Assembly: GCA_016191795.1 (NCBI GenBank)
Contig: JACPVK010000400.1
Location: forward strand, 1-11,645
DNA: 11,645 bases
From: Gammaproteobacteria bacterium
Lineage (GTDB): Bacteria > Pseudomonadota > Gammaproteobacteria > SZUA-229
Direction of reading: 5' to 3'
The notes beneath the pieces are model-generated. The model worked only from the letters and a program-made list of their open reading frames with translations, searched no databases and was not told the origin of the DNA. A program made the position numbers and the translations under genes. Below are positions 1 through 6,299 of this stretch, one piece after another (the stretch's first letter is position 1; each line of letters begins with the position of its first letter).

Positions 1-1
1 T

Positions 2-103
2 ATTCATGGCGCACATATATCCGGCGCCTATTTCCCAACCCAGCTAGGTCCGGAAGAAATAACATTGTCGTTGTTACATGGCACTCGCATGCGTTATAAG
101 TAG
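2..103 (+). CDS. C-terminal end of an unidentified protein (5' part outside window)
   Basis: An open frame enters from the left edge and stops at the TAG at 101-103, giving the last 33 residues of a protein that ends in HGTRMRYK. The stretch has mixed hydrophobic and polar residues and no motif that I recognise, so no function is assigned. It is read as coding because the frame is open from the first full codon and stops just ahead of a hairpin cluster that looks like a gene boundary. A chance open frame of this length cannot be excluded. Confidence 0.5.
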   Translation: MHGAHISGAYFPTQLGPEEITLSLLHGTRMRYK

Positions 104-111
104 ACAATGTA

Positions 112-183
112 ACCCACCTTAGCCGTGGGTAACCCGTTCGTGTTAACGGACTAACTAACTGGACGAACGGGGCTATTAGCCCC
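112..183. repeat. Cluster of inverted repeats between genes, possible terminator
   Basis: Three successive inverted repeats lie behind the upstream stop codon. ACCCAC (112-117) pairs with GTGGGT (125-130). CCCGTTCG (133-140) pairs with CGAACGGG (164-171). GGGGCT (169-174) pairs with AGCCCC (178-183) around a 3-base loop. An alternative short hairpin, CCGTT/AACGG (134-138 with 145-149), competes with the second repeat. The last hairpin is GC-rich like an intrinsic terminator, but CCTCAAG follows instead of a T tract, so termination is a guess. The mutually exclusive pairings could also act in the leader of the next gene. Confidence 0.4.
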
Positions 184-261
184 CTCAAGTGATACCAGCG
201 AAGCTTGAAAAACAACCGCCTCTGAACCAGACTCATTTGGCCAAACCCAAACGGACTCCCC

Positions 262-1104
262 ATGCTAGACACCCAGGCCAAGCATCAGTTTGAGCGATTC
301 CTTACGCAGCCCGACCAGCAGATCAATCTGGCCAAGGCGGCATTGATGGTTGCGCGCCTCGAATACCCCGATCTGGACATCGACACCTATATGCAGCGCA
401 TACATCAAATGGCGGGTGAAATTCGTAACTCCCTGCCCACGCACCCCAATGCTGCCGAAGTGCTTTCCCGCCTCAATCAGGTACTGTTTGTCGAACAGGG
501 TTACGAAGGTAACTCATCGCATTATTACGATCCACGCAACAGCTTTCTCAATGACGTCCTTGATCGCAAACTCGGCATACCCATCAGCCTGTCCATCCTG
601 TATATGGAACTGGCCAGCGAACTCGGCGTACCGCTGGACGGTGTCTCATTTCCCGGTCACTTCCTGGTTAAACTGGAAATCGATGATGGTGCGATCGTGC
701 TTGATCCCTATTTTGGCGGCATATCACTCACGGAAGAAGATCTGGATGATCGCATACAGGAATATTACGGCGAACAGTTAAAGCGTTTTCATTACCAGGG
801 GCTGTTAGCTACCAGCAGTAAAAAAGATATTATTATTCGCGTAATGCGCAATCTGCGTAATTTATACATGCAGGACAAACAATGGGAAAAAGCACTCACC
901 ATGGCCGACACCATGGTAGGACTCGACGCCGATAAAGCCGATGCCATCAAGGCTCGCGCCGTTATTTTTGACCGCCTCGAATGCTGCCAACCCGCATTAC
1001 GTGATTACAAGGAATGGTTACGACTGGATCCAGCCAATCAGGAAAGTCAGGACATACGCAAACGCATTTCGGAATTAAGCGAAACTTGCCGGCATGTCAG
1101 TTAA
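262..1104 (+). CDS. SirB1-like protein: transglutaminase-like domain plus TPR-like C-terminus
   Basis: This is a 280-residue soluble protein with no signal peptide. Residues about 45-165 match the SirB1 N-terminal, transglutaminase-like fold. The family signature is visible as the GIPISLSILY helix (105-114), FPGHFLV (130-136) carrying a His, and LDPYFGG (147-153) carrying an Asp. Residues about 190-275 form helical repeats of TPR type (KQWEKAL, then the ALRDYKEWLRLDP region). The helix where papain-like transglutaminases keep their nucleophilic Cys has Ser and Ile instead, so two of the usual triad residues are present but no Cys is seen there. The biochemical role of SirB1 proteins is not settled. 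The ATG at 262 has only a weak GGA as ribosome site. It precedes the thi operon on the same strand, separated by 125 bases. Confidence 0.85.
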   Translation: MLDTQAKHQFERFLTQPDQQINLAKAALMVARLEYPDLDIDTYMQRIHQMAGEIRNSLPTHPNAAEVLSRLNQVLFVEQGYEGNSSHYYDPRNSFLNDVLDRKLGIPISLSILYMELASELGVPLDGVSFPGHFLVKLEIDDGAIVLDPYFGGISLTEEDLDDRIQEYYGEQLKRFHYQGLLATSSKKDIIIRVMRNLRNLYMQDKQWEKALTMADTMVGLDADKADAIKARAVIFDRLECCQPALRDYKEWLRLDPANQESQDIRKRISELSETCRHVS

Positions 1105-1147
1105 CATCTCCTGTTAAAATCAACTTTTCCCCATCCTGACCAGTACT

Positions 1148-1174
1148 TATAAAATCCCGCCGTGCGGCATGCCG
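1148..1174 (+). promoter_or_regulatory. Possible -10 element and palindrome upstream of the aldolase-thiD-thiE operon
   Basis: TATAAAAT at 1148-1155 resembles a sigma-70 -10 element. The best-placed -35 (TTTTCC, 1125-1130, 17-base spacer) is poor. A perfect 10-base palindrome, CGGCATGCCG, lies at 1165-1174, near where transcription would begin, and could be an operator or a small leader hairpin. No TPP riboswitch signature (CTGAGA, and the later CTGAT with its following conserved block) is seen between 1105 and 1229. Confidence 0.3.
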
Positions 1175-1229
1175 AATCTTGATAAAAATTGGACTTGCCA
1201 AGTCGCCTCCGCTATCCGACACTTTCACC

Positions 1230-1790
1230 ATGAATATCAAAGACGAACTGATTCGCTATAACCACTGGTTAAGAATTTACGGCTACAACGATTCACATAG
1301 CGGCAACGCCTCGGTACGTGATGGCAATACCATCTGGGTCACACCTACCGGAAGCTGCGCCGACACCCTCATTGCAGATGAATTGATTGCCTGCTCGCTG
1401 CAGGAAAAACCAGCACCAGGCGCCTCACTCGACGCGCCGTTACATCTTGCCATCATGAAAAAAAATCCCGCCGTCAATGCCGTATTACACAGCCACGGCG
1501 CATACAGTGTGGCCATGACCATGGATGGCAAGGATTTTTATCCCGCCGATTTTGAAGGCCATTTATATTTTAAAAAAATTCCGGTCATCACTATTCCCTA
1601 TGAACGTTATGTGCAGGATGCCGCCGAACTGGTATCCGACATGTTGTTACAACATCCGATTACTGTTGTTCGCGGTCACGGCGTCTATACCGCAGCCAAA
1701 TCCTTAAACCTGGCTTACAAATGGACGTGTTCTTTTGAGCAGTCAGCCAAAACCTGTTTTCTGGCGAAGCAAGCCGGCACACTGAAATGA
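1230..1790 (+). CDS. Class II aldolase/adducin family protein in the thiamine operon
   Basis: This 186-residue protein has the class II (zinc-dependent) aldolase/adducin fold. The family signatures are SGNASVR (24-30), the TPTG phosphate-loop region (38-41), and the zinc-site histidines H87 and H89 in LHSHG and H150 in RGHGVY. The acidic residue before the conserved PLH is Asp68, where fuculose-phosphate aldolase relatives use a catalytic Glu, so the lyase chemistry may be altered. The family includes sugar-phosphate aldolases, epimerases and the methionine-salvage dehydratase MtnB, and the substrate here cannot be told. An in-frame TTG at 1179 would add 17 residues, but the family consensus begins at about the ATG at 1230, so that start is chosen despite a weak ribosome site. 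The stop overlaps thiD by ATGA, which implies coupled translation and perhaps a thiamine-related role. Confidence 0.85.
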   Translation: MNIKDELIRYNHWLRIYGYNDSHSGNASVRDGNTIWVTPTGSCADTLIADELIACSLQEKPAPGASLDAPLHLAIMKKNPAVNAVLHSHGAYSVAMTMDGKDFYPADFEGHLYFKKIPVITIPYERYVQDAAELVSDMLLQHPITVVRGHGVYTAAKSLNLAYKWTCSFEQSAKTCFLAKQAGTLK

Positions 1791-2578
1791 CATCAAAACC
1801 GGTTGTGCTTTGTCTCTCCGGTCTTGATCCCTCGGGTGGCGCCGGCATACAGGCCGATATTGAAGCGATTAGCTACCAGGGCTGTCATCCCACTGCGGTT
1901 ATTACCGCCTTAACGGTACAGGACACCCGCAATGTGCAACATTTTGAATGCGTTGATGCGCAATTAATTTTGCGCCAGGCACGCACCGTACTAAATGATA
2001 TGAAGGTTAATGCGATAAAAATTGGCATGTTAGGTAGTGTTGCTATTGCCGACGCCATTCATTGCTTACTGCGTGAGTATCCGCAAATCCCGGTCATACT
2101 TGATCCAATACTTGCAGCGGGTGGTGGCAGCAGTTTATCGACTTCACATTTAATTGATGCCATTAACAAACTGATTCTGCCATACACTTTTATAACCACA
2201 CCCAACACGATTGAAGCACGTCGACTCGCTGCCTGTGCCGAAACAATCGACCGGCAACTTGTCATTGAATGCATAGCACAAACCGGTGTGAAGCATATTT
2301 TATTGACTGGCACACACGCCAGCACCCAGGAAGTGGAGCATCACCTGTATCGTGGATCAGAACACCTGCAATCATTTCAATACCAGCGTTTGCCTGGAGA
2401 ATATCATGGCTCCGGCTGTACACTGGCTGCCAGTCTGGCCGCCTTCATAGCCAGACAAACAGAAATTGTTCAGGCCTCACAGCAGGCACTGGATTACACC
2501 TATCAATCGCTGACTCATGCCCATGCACCGGGCACTGGCCAGCTGGTTCCTGACCGCAGCTTCCGGGCAGAGCCATGA
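1787..2578 (+). CDS. thiD: Hydroxymethylpyrimidine/phosphomethylpyrimidine kinase
   Basis: ThiD phosphorylates HMP to HMP-P and then to HMP-PP, the pyrimidine half of thiamine phosphate, in the cytoplasm. The 263-residue length fits the ribokinase-fold family. Visible signatures are SGLDPSGGAGIQAD (11-24), which binds substrate and anion, ALTVQ (41-45), KIGMLG (78-83), LDPILAAGGG (105-114) and TPNTIEA (138-144). The C-terminal YHGSGCT (206-212) supplies the anion hole and the catalytic Cys211. The residues after DP differ from the more usual VMVAKGG form but keep the glycine-rich turn. The gene overlaps both neighbours by four bases (ATGA), joining it to the aldolase-like gene and to thiE, whose product consumes HMP-PP. 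Confidence 0.95.
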   Translation: MTSKPVVLCLSGLDPSGGAGIQADIEAISYQGCHPTAVITALTVQDTRNVQHFECVDAQLILRQARTVLNDMKVNAIKIGMLGSVAIADAIHCLLREYPQIPVILDPILAAGGGSSLSTSHLIDAINKLILPYTFITTPNTIEARRLAACAETIDRQLVIECIAQTGVKHILLTGTHASTQEVEHHLYRGSEHLQSFQYQRLPGEYHGSGCTLAASLAAFIARQTEIVQASQQALDYTYQSLTHAHAPGTGQLVPDRSFRAEP

Positions 2579-3207
2579 CAGCATCGGCAAACAAAATACT
2601 GCGCGGCCTGTATGTCATCACCGACGAAAAATTAATTCCGCAAAACCGTTTCACCGTATCGGTTGAACAGGCATTGCGTGGTGGCGCCAGTATTATTCAG
2701 TACCGCGATAAATCAAACGACTCTGTAAAGCGCACGCAGCAAGCTACTGCCTTAAAAGCTTTATGCGATAAATATCACGCCATACTTATCATTAATGATG
2801 ACATAGAACTGGCATTACGCGTCGACGCAGATGGGGTTCATCTTGGAAAAGAGGATGCTAATCTGTCCTCAACGCGCCAACAACTTGGCAACAAAATTAT
2901 TGGCGCATCCTGTTACAACCAGTTTGATCTAGCTGTTAGCGCCGAAAAAAACGGGGCCGATTATATTGCGTTTGGCAGTTTTTTTTCCTCCAGCACCAAA
3001 CCGGAAGCGGTGCGTGCCGACTCTGCATTACTTGCCATGGCCAAAAAAAAATTAAAGATACCGGTTTGCGCCATCGGCGGCATAACCCTGGAACAGGCGC
3101 CGTCTTTAATCCTGTCCGGTGCCGACATGATTGCGGTGATTACCGACATACTCAATTCAAATGACATTGAATATCGCAGCAAACAATTTGCCACATTATT
3201 TAAATAG
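2575..3207 (+). CDS. thiE: Thiamine-phosphate synthase
   Basis: ThiE joins HMP-PP to thiazole phosphate (or its carboxylated form) to make thiamine phosphate and releases pyrophosphate. The 210-residue TIM-barrel protein shows the family motifs in order: GLYVITD (11-17), IIQYRDK (40-46) for pyrophosphate binding, INDDIELAL (73-81), DADGVHLGKED (84-94), IIGASC (108-113), the flexible FGSFFSSSTKPEA stretch (133-145), PVCAIGGI (163-170) and GADMIAVITDI (182-192). It follows thiD with an ATGA overlap, so the kinase and its consumer are made together. It is the last gene of the operon and converges on a - strand gene 18 bases away, with no intrinsic terminator visible between them. Confidence 0.95.
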   Translation: MTASANKILRGLYVITDEKLIPQNRFTVSVEQALRGGASIIQYRDKSNDSVKRTQQATALKALCDKYHAILIINDDIELALRVDADGVHLGKEDANLSSTRQQLGNKIIGASCYNQFDLAVSAEKNGADYIAFGSFFSSSTKPEAVRADSALLAMAKKKLKIPVCAIGGITLEQAPSLILSGADMIAVITDILNSNDIEYRSKQFATLFK

Positions 3208-3225
3208 CAAACACTTGCTCTGGTG

Positions 3226-3756
3226 CTAGGCCAGCGATTCCAGATAACGGCTCACATCAACCATGGCAAGGTATTGCTCCAGAACGATACCCGCCGCCTT
3301 GAAGTCAGGCGCGTCGGGATATCGGGACAGCTTATCTGCTTTCTGTTTTGCGTCCTGGGTCCATTTTATTGACCAGTCCTGCAATGCGCCCAGCTCATCT
3401 CGCGGCAACACTGCGCCGACTGATTGCAATATCAAATAAAACCCGTTGCGTGATAAAGGCGTATGCACTGCCGCCACGGCCGACACATCACGATGTTGCA
3501 ATGCTGATATCAGTTCCAGGTTTTTTTGTTGCAACAATTGCTGTCGGGTTTGTTCGGTATAACGCCCGATTAGAGCCTCAATAGCCATATAACTTTCACT
3601 ACCCTGCTGTCCACTGGCAAACACCTTTATAAATGTTTCCAGCGTAATCAGGGACTCATGGGTTTTTACAATATCGCGTGAGCGCGTCAGTAACTGATTG
3701 CAGAATTTTTCCAGTTGCGATATTTCAATATCCAGGCGTAAACGGGTTTCAGACAT
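3226..3756 (-). CDS. Conserved-looking hypothetical protein downstream of tag
   Basis: I do not recognise this 176-residue protein. It has no signal peptide or membrane segment and looks mostly helical and soluble. A charged N-terminal helix region (residues 1-45) is followed by a Gln/Leu-rich helix (about 66-88, RYTEQTRQQLLQQ) and a Trp-containing helix near 124-145. A longer frame using TTG at 3786 would overlap the end of tag. The ATG at 3756 is preferred because it lies 8 bases after the tag stop, with an AGGT about a dozen bases upstream. It is probably co-transcribed with tag, which does not by itself reveal its function. Confidence 0.7.
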   Translation of the reverse strand: MSETRLRLDIEISQLEKFCNQLLTRSRDIVKTHESLITLETFIKVFASGQQGSESYMAIEALIGRYTEQTRQQLLQQKNLELISALQHRDVSAVAAVHTPLSRNGFYLILQSVGAVLPRDELGALQDWSIKWTQDAKQKADKLSRYPDAPDFKAAGIVLEQYLAMVDVSRYLESLA

Positions 3757-3764
3757 TGAGTTGA

Positions 3765-4334
3765 CTACCTGGATTTTTTGTAACAAAAGCAGCCGGTCAG
3801 ATGATCATTGACCATACCGACAGCCTGCATATAAGCATAACAGATAGTACTGCCAACAAACTTAAAGCCGCGCTTTTTCAGGGCACGACTCATGGCGTCA
3901 CTTTGCGCTGTCATGGAAGGAACCTGTTTCTGGGTTTTCCATTTATTAATAACCGGTTTGCCCTCGACAAACTGCCAGATATAACGATCGAAGCTTCCAT
4001 ACTCCCTGACCACATCCAGATAACATTGCGCATTAGTGATTGCCGCATTGATTTTTAACCGGTTACGCACAATGTCCGGGTTGAGCATCAGTTTTTCGAT
4101 TTTTGCGGGCGTGTATCGTGCGATTTTCTCAGCATCAAAGTCATTGAACGCGCGCCGGTAGCCTTCGCGTTTACGCAAGATGGTGATCCAGTTGAGCCCG
4201 GCCTGGGCACCCTCCAGGATCAACATTTCAAACAGGTGACGATCATCATGGCTGGGCCTGCCCCATTCCCTGTCATGATAATGCTGGTAGAGCGGGTCAT
4301 TACCTGCCCAGTCACATCGAATACGATCCGTCAT
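3765..4334 (-). CDS. tag: DNA-3-methyladenine glycosylase I
   Basis: Tag removes 3-methyladenine from alkylated DNA as the first step of base excision repair. The 189-residue protein aligns with E. coli Tag (187 residues) almost throughout. The zinc-binding residues are in place: Cys7 and His20 at the N-terminus, His178 and Cys182 in NDHLTGC near the C-terminus. The helix-hairpin-helix glycosylase core shows LEGAQAGLNWITILRKRE, with the active-site Glu41, and LKKRGFKFVGSTICYAYMQA. The frame can begin at GTG 4340, but ATG 4334 sits five bases behind a GAGG ribosome site and gives the family N-terminus, so it is chosen. The gene is divergent from hemL and followed closely by a small unknown gene. 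Confidence 0.95.
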   Translation of the reverse strand: MTDRIRCDWAGNDPLYQHYHDREWGRPSHDDRHLFEMLILEGAQAGLNWITILRKREGYRRAFNDFDAEKIARYTPAKIEKLMLNPDIVRNRLKINAAITNAQCYLDVVREYGSFDRYIWQFVEGKPVINKWKTQKQVPSMTAQSDAMSRALKKRGFKFVGSTICYAYMQAVGMVNDHLTGCFCYKKSR

Positions 4335-4355
4335 AAACACCTCGTGGTTTTTTGC

Positions 4356-4363
4356 TGTAAAAT
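4356..4363 (+). promoter_or_regulatory. Possible extended -10 promoter for hemL
   Basis: TGTAAAAT at 4356-4363 in the tag-hemL divergent region looks like a -10 element with an upstream TG. No convincing -35 lies 16-18 bases before it. Transcription from here would give a leader of about 110 bases before the hemL ATG. The call rests on one short motif. Confidence 0.3.
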
Positions 4364-4414
4364 GCCGCCCAATTTAGTGCATGCTGTGCAGCAACTCCAA
4401 ATTACCCTACGGGA

Positions 4415-4433
4415 GAGTGCGCATGCGACACTC
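4415..4433 (+). repeat. Imperfect palindrome in the hemL leader
   Basis: GAGTG (4415-4419) and CACTC (4429-4433) flank the perfect palindrome CGCATGCG (4420-4427), with a single unpaired A at 4428. It lies about 50 bases before the hemL start and could be a regulator site or an RNA hairpin. A second small inverted repeat, TGCTG/CAGCA, is at 4382-4393. Confidence 0.4.
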
Positions 4434-4481
4434 GACGTTCAGGCGAAATTTAAAGCATACCCATTCAGCGGATAACACACC

Positions 4482-5759
4482 ATGAGCATGATCGACTTAT
4501 TCAACCAGGCACAACAACACATACCCGGCGGCGTTAATTCTCCGGTACGCGCATTCAAGGGCGTAGGCGGCACACCGGTTTACATTGACCGCGCTGCCGG
4601 TGCCTACATCTGGGACACGGATGGCAAGCGCTACATTGATTATGTCGGCTCCTGGGGCCCGATGATCATGGGGCACGCACATCCCGAGGTTATTCGCGCG
4701 GTAAAAGACGCCGCCGAAAAAGGCCTGAGCTTCGGCGCCCCCACCGAAATTGAAACCCTGATGGCCGAGACCATCTGCCAGATCATGCCTTCTATAGAAA
4801 TGGTACGTATGGTGAGCTCGGGCACAGAAGCCACCATGAGCGCCATTCGCCTGGCACGAGGCTTCACTGGCCGCGACAACATCGTCAAATTTGAAGGCTG
4901 CGATCACGGTCATTCCGATTCCCTGCTGGTGAAGGCCGGCTCCGGCGCACTCACCCTGGGCGTGCCCAGCTCACCCGGTGTGCCGGCTACACTCGCCAAA
5001 CACACCTTGACGCTCAATTACAACGACAGCGACCAGGTAAGACATACATTTGATCGCCTGGGCAAAGACATAGCCTGTGTGATTGTGGAACCGGTTGCCG
5101 GCAACATGAATTGCATCCCGCCCACTCCCGGCTTCCTGCAAACCCTGCGAGAAGTTTGCGACAAACATGGCAGCTTGCTGATTTTTGACGAAGTCATGAC
5201 TGGCTTTCGGGTGGCACTGGGCGGCGCCCAGGCGCTCTACAACATCAAGCCTGATCTCACCACACTTGGAAAAATCATAGGTGGCGGCATGCCAGTGGGG
5301 GCTTTTGGTGGCCGTCGGGACGTCATGCAGCGCCTTGCTCCGCTGGGCCCGATTTATCAGGCCGGCACCTTGTCTGGCAATCCGGTAGCCATGGCAGCCG
5401 GACTGAAAACCCTGGAACTGATTTCGGCTGAAGGTTTTTACGACAATCTGCAATCCAGGGTCAGCAGGCTCACCGGTGGCTTACGCGATAAAGCACGCAG
5501 TGTGGGCGTCCCGTTCACCACTAATAGCGTCGGCGGCATGTTTGGGCTGTTTTTTACCGAAGAGGATAAAGTCAGTAACTTTGAACAGGTAATGCAGTGC
5601 GATGCCGAACGCTTCAAACGATTCTTTCATGGCATGCTGGATCAGGGCGTTTATCTTGCGCCTTCAGCTTATGAAGCCGGATTCGTCAGCGCGGCACATA
5701 GTGATGATGACTTGCGCCATACCCTGGCTGCGGCCGAAATCGTTATGCAACGACTCTAG
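4482..5759 (+). CDS. hemL: Glutamate-1-semialdehyde 2,1-aminomutase
   Basis: HemL is a PLP enzyme that converts glutamate-1-semialdehyde to 5-aminolevulinate, the last step of the C5 route feeding haem synthesis. The 425-residue length and nearly continuous similarity to E. coli HemL make this secure. Visible signatures are IPGGVNSPVRAF (14-25), SSGTEATMSAIRLARG (112-127), VEPVAGNMNC (202-211), IFDEVMTGFR (234-243) and TLGKIIGGGMPVGAFGG (261-277), where Lys264 forms the Schiff base. The GCYHGH motif of the family reads GCDHGH here: residue 141 is Asp where E. coli has Tyr142, a residue near the cofactor. The ATG at 4482 lacks a strong ribosome site, and a second ATG two codons later is possible. 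A ycgL-like gene follows after one base. Confidence 0.97.
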   Translation: MSMIDLFNQAQQHIPGGVNSPVRAFKGVGGTPVYIDRAAGAYIWDTDGKRYIDYVGSWGPMIMGHAHPEVIRAVKDAAEKGLSFGAPTEIETLMAETICQIMPSIEMVRMVSSGTEATMSAIRLARGFTGRDNIVKFEGCDHGHSDSLLVKAGSGALTLGVPSSPGVPATLAKHTLTLNYNDSDQVRHTFDRLGKDIACVIVEPVAGNMNCIPPTPGFLQTLREVCDKHGSLLIFDEVMTGFRVALGGAQALYNIKPDLTTLGKIIGGGMPVGAFGGRRDVMQRLAPLGPIYQAGTLSGNPVAMAAGLKTLELISAEGFYDNLQSRVSRLTGGLRDKARSVGVPFTTNSVGGMFGLFFTEEDKVSNFEQVMQCDAERFKRFFHGMLDQGVYLAPSAYEAGFVSAAHSDDDLRHTLAAAEIVMQRL

Positions 5760-5760
5760 A

Positions 5761-6075
5761 ATGAAAGCCATCACCTGTTATATCTACCGTTGTTCGGCCA
5801 AAGCCGATATGTATATTTATTTGCGCGAGCGTGATGACTACAGTTGTTTGCCGCCTGACTTGAGCAAACACCTGGGCCGACTGGATTTCAGCATGCAACT
5901 CGAAATCCATGCCGACAAAAAACTGGCACGTGAAAACCCGCTAACGATCATTGATAACCTGAAAAAGCAGGGGTTTCACCTGCAAATGCCGGGGGATACC
6001 GCCGTGGACGAGTTATTGACCCGCATTGCCAACGAACAAAATGTCGCTGCTGAAAAATCCTTATCCGGAAAATAA
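5761..6075 (+). CDS. YcgL domain-containing protein
   Basis: This 104-residue protein matches the YcgL family (formerly DUF709). It opens with KAITCYIYRCSAKADMYIYL (2-21), followed by the DDYSCLPPDL segment (25-34) typical of the family, a central strand with MQLEIHADKKLA (45-56), and GFHLQMP (71-77). The family is small, soluble and known mainly from gammaproteobacteria. A structure of E. coli YcgL is known, but its role is not clearly established. The frame is open from 5602 inside hemL, but the family N-terminus begins at the ATG at 5761, one base after the hemL stop, which suggests translational coupling. Confidence 0.88.
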   Translation: MKAITCYIYRCSAKADMYIYLRERDDYSCLPPDLSKHLGRLDFSMQLEIHADKKLARENPLTIIDNLKKQGFHLQMPGDTAVDELLTRIANEQNVAAEKSLSGK

Positions 6076-6098
6076 ACAGCCCGGCAGGCCGAACAATC

Positions 6099-6127
6099 TT
6101 TTTTGATTGTAAGAAAATCCTTATAAT
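6099..6127 (+). promoter_or_regulatory. Promoter of the cold-shock gene pair
   Basis: A perfect TATAAT lies at 6122-6127. At 17-base spacing the -35 position is TTTTTT (6099-6104), a poor match. TTGATT at 6103-6108 is only 13 bases away and so badly placed. The -35 area is the loop and right arm of an inverted repeat, CAATC (6094-6098) with GATTG (6105-6109), which could bind a regulator. Transcription would begin near 6134, some 166 bases before the first start codon. Confidence 0.55.
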
Positions 6128-6133
6128 GACTCG

Positions 6134-6299
6134 TCGCCATTCGGCAGACGGGTTATACCCGCCTGACATGTCAGCAGTGAAGCTCCCTGTTCCACATCCC
6201 TCGCTTCGAATCGGAAGCGCGACCGCAGTTTGACACGCACTGCGTAATTTCCCAGCGTCAGTTTTTTATTTAACAATTATCCAGAGTGAGACATACCAC
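6134..6299 (+). promoter_or_regulatory. Long, hairpin-rich 5' leader of the cold-shock mRNA
   Basis: Between the TATAAT and the first cold-shock start there is no gene, but there is much RNA structure. CGGGT (6149-6153) pairs with ACCCG (6157-6161), extended by CAG/CTG outside one mismatch. CTGACATGTCAG (6163-6174) is a perfect 12-base palindrome that competes with that extension. CGCTTC (6202-6207) pairs with GAAGCG (6214-6219). CGCAGT (6224-6229) pairs with ACTGCG (6239-6244). The 3' part (6257-6299) is AT-rich and open around the ribosome site. Length and structure recall the long leader of E. coli cspA mRNA, which refolds at low temperature. The start site is inferred from the promoter, and no sequence match to the cspA cold box is claimed. 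Confidence 0.5.

Noticed and set aside
104..261. Possible TPP riboswitch ahead of the thiamine genes (also considered at 1105-1229).
   Set aside because: Neither region shows the conserved CTGAGA and CTGAT-type blocks of the THI element, and the first lies before an unrelated gene.
1179..1229. TTG start adding 17 residues to the aldolase-like protein.
   Set aside because: The extra residues do not fit the family, which begins near the ATG at 1230, and there is no ribosome site before the TTG.
4411..4451. GGGAGAG followed by TTCAGGCGAAA upstream of hemL resembles pieces of a glycine riboswitch.
   Set aside because: The two pieces are only about 20 bases apart, there is no room for the two inner helices, and the conserved CGCCGAAGG core is absent.
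4497..5453. Two long - strand open frames opposite hemL (138 and 160 residues).
   Set aside because: They mirror the codon structure of a certain gene on the other strand and show no family motif or ribosome site.
5602..5760. Longer N-terminus for the YcgL-like protein, reading back into hemL.
   Set aside because: The extension is the shadow of hemL in another frame, and the YcgL family begins at the ATG at 5761.
6230..6235. Perfect TTGACA in the cold-shock leader, as a second promoter.
   Set aside because: No -10-like hexamer occurs 15-19 bases downstream, and the bases form part of a hairpin loop.
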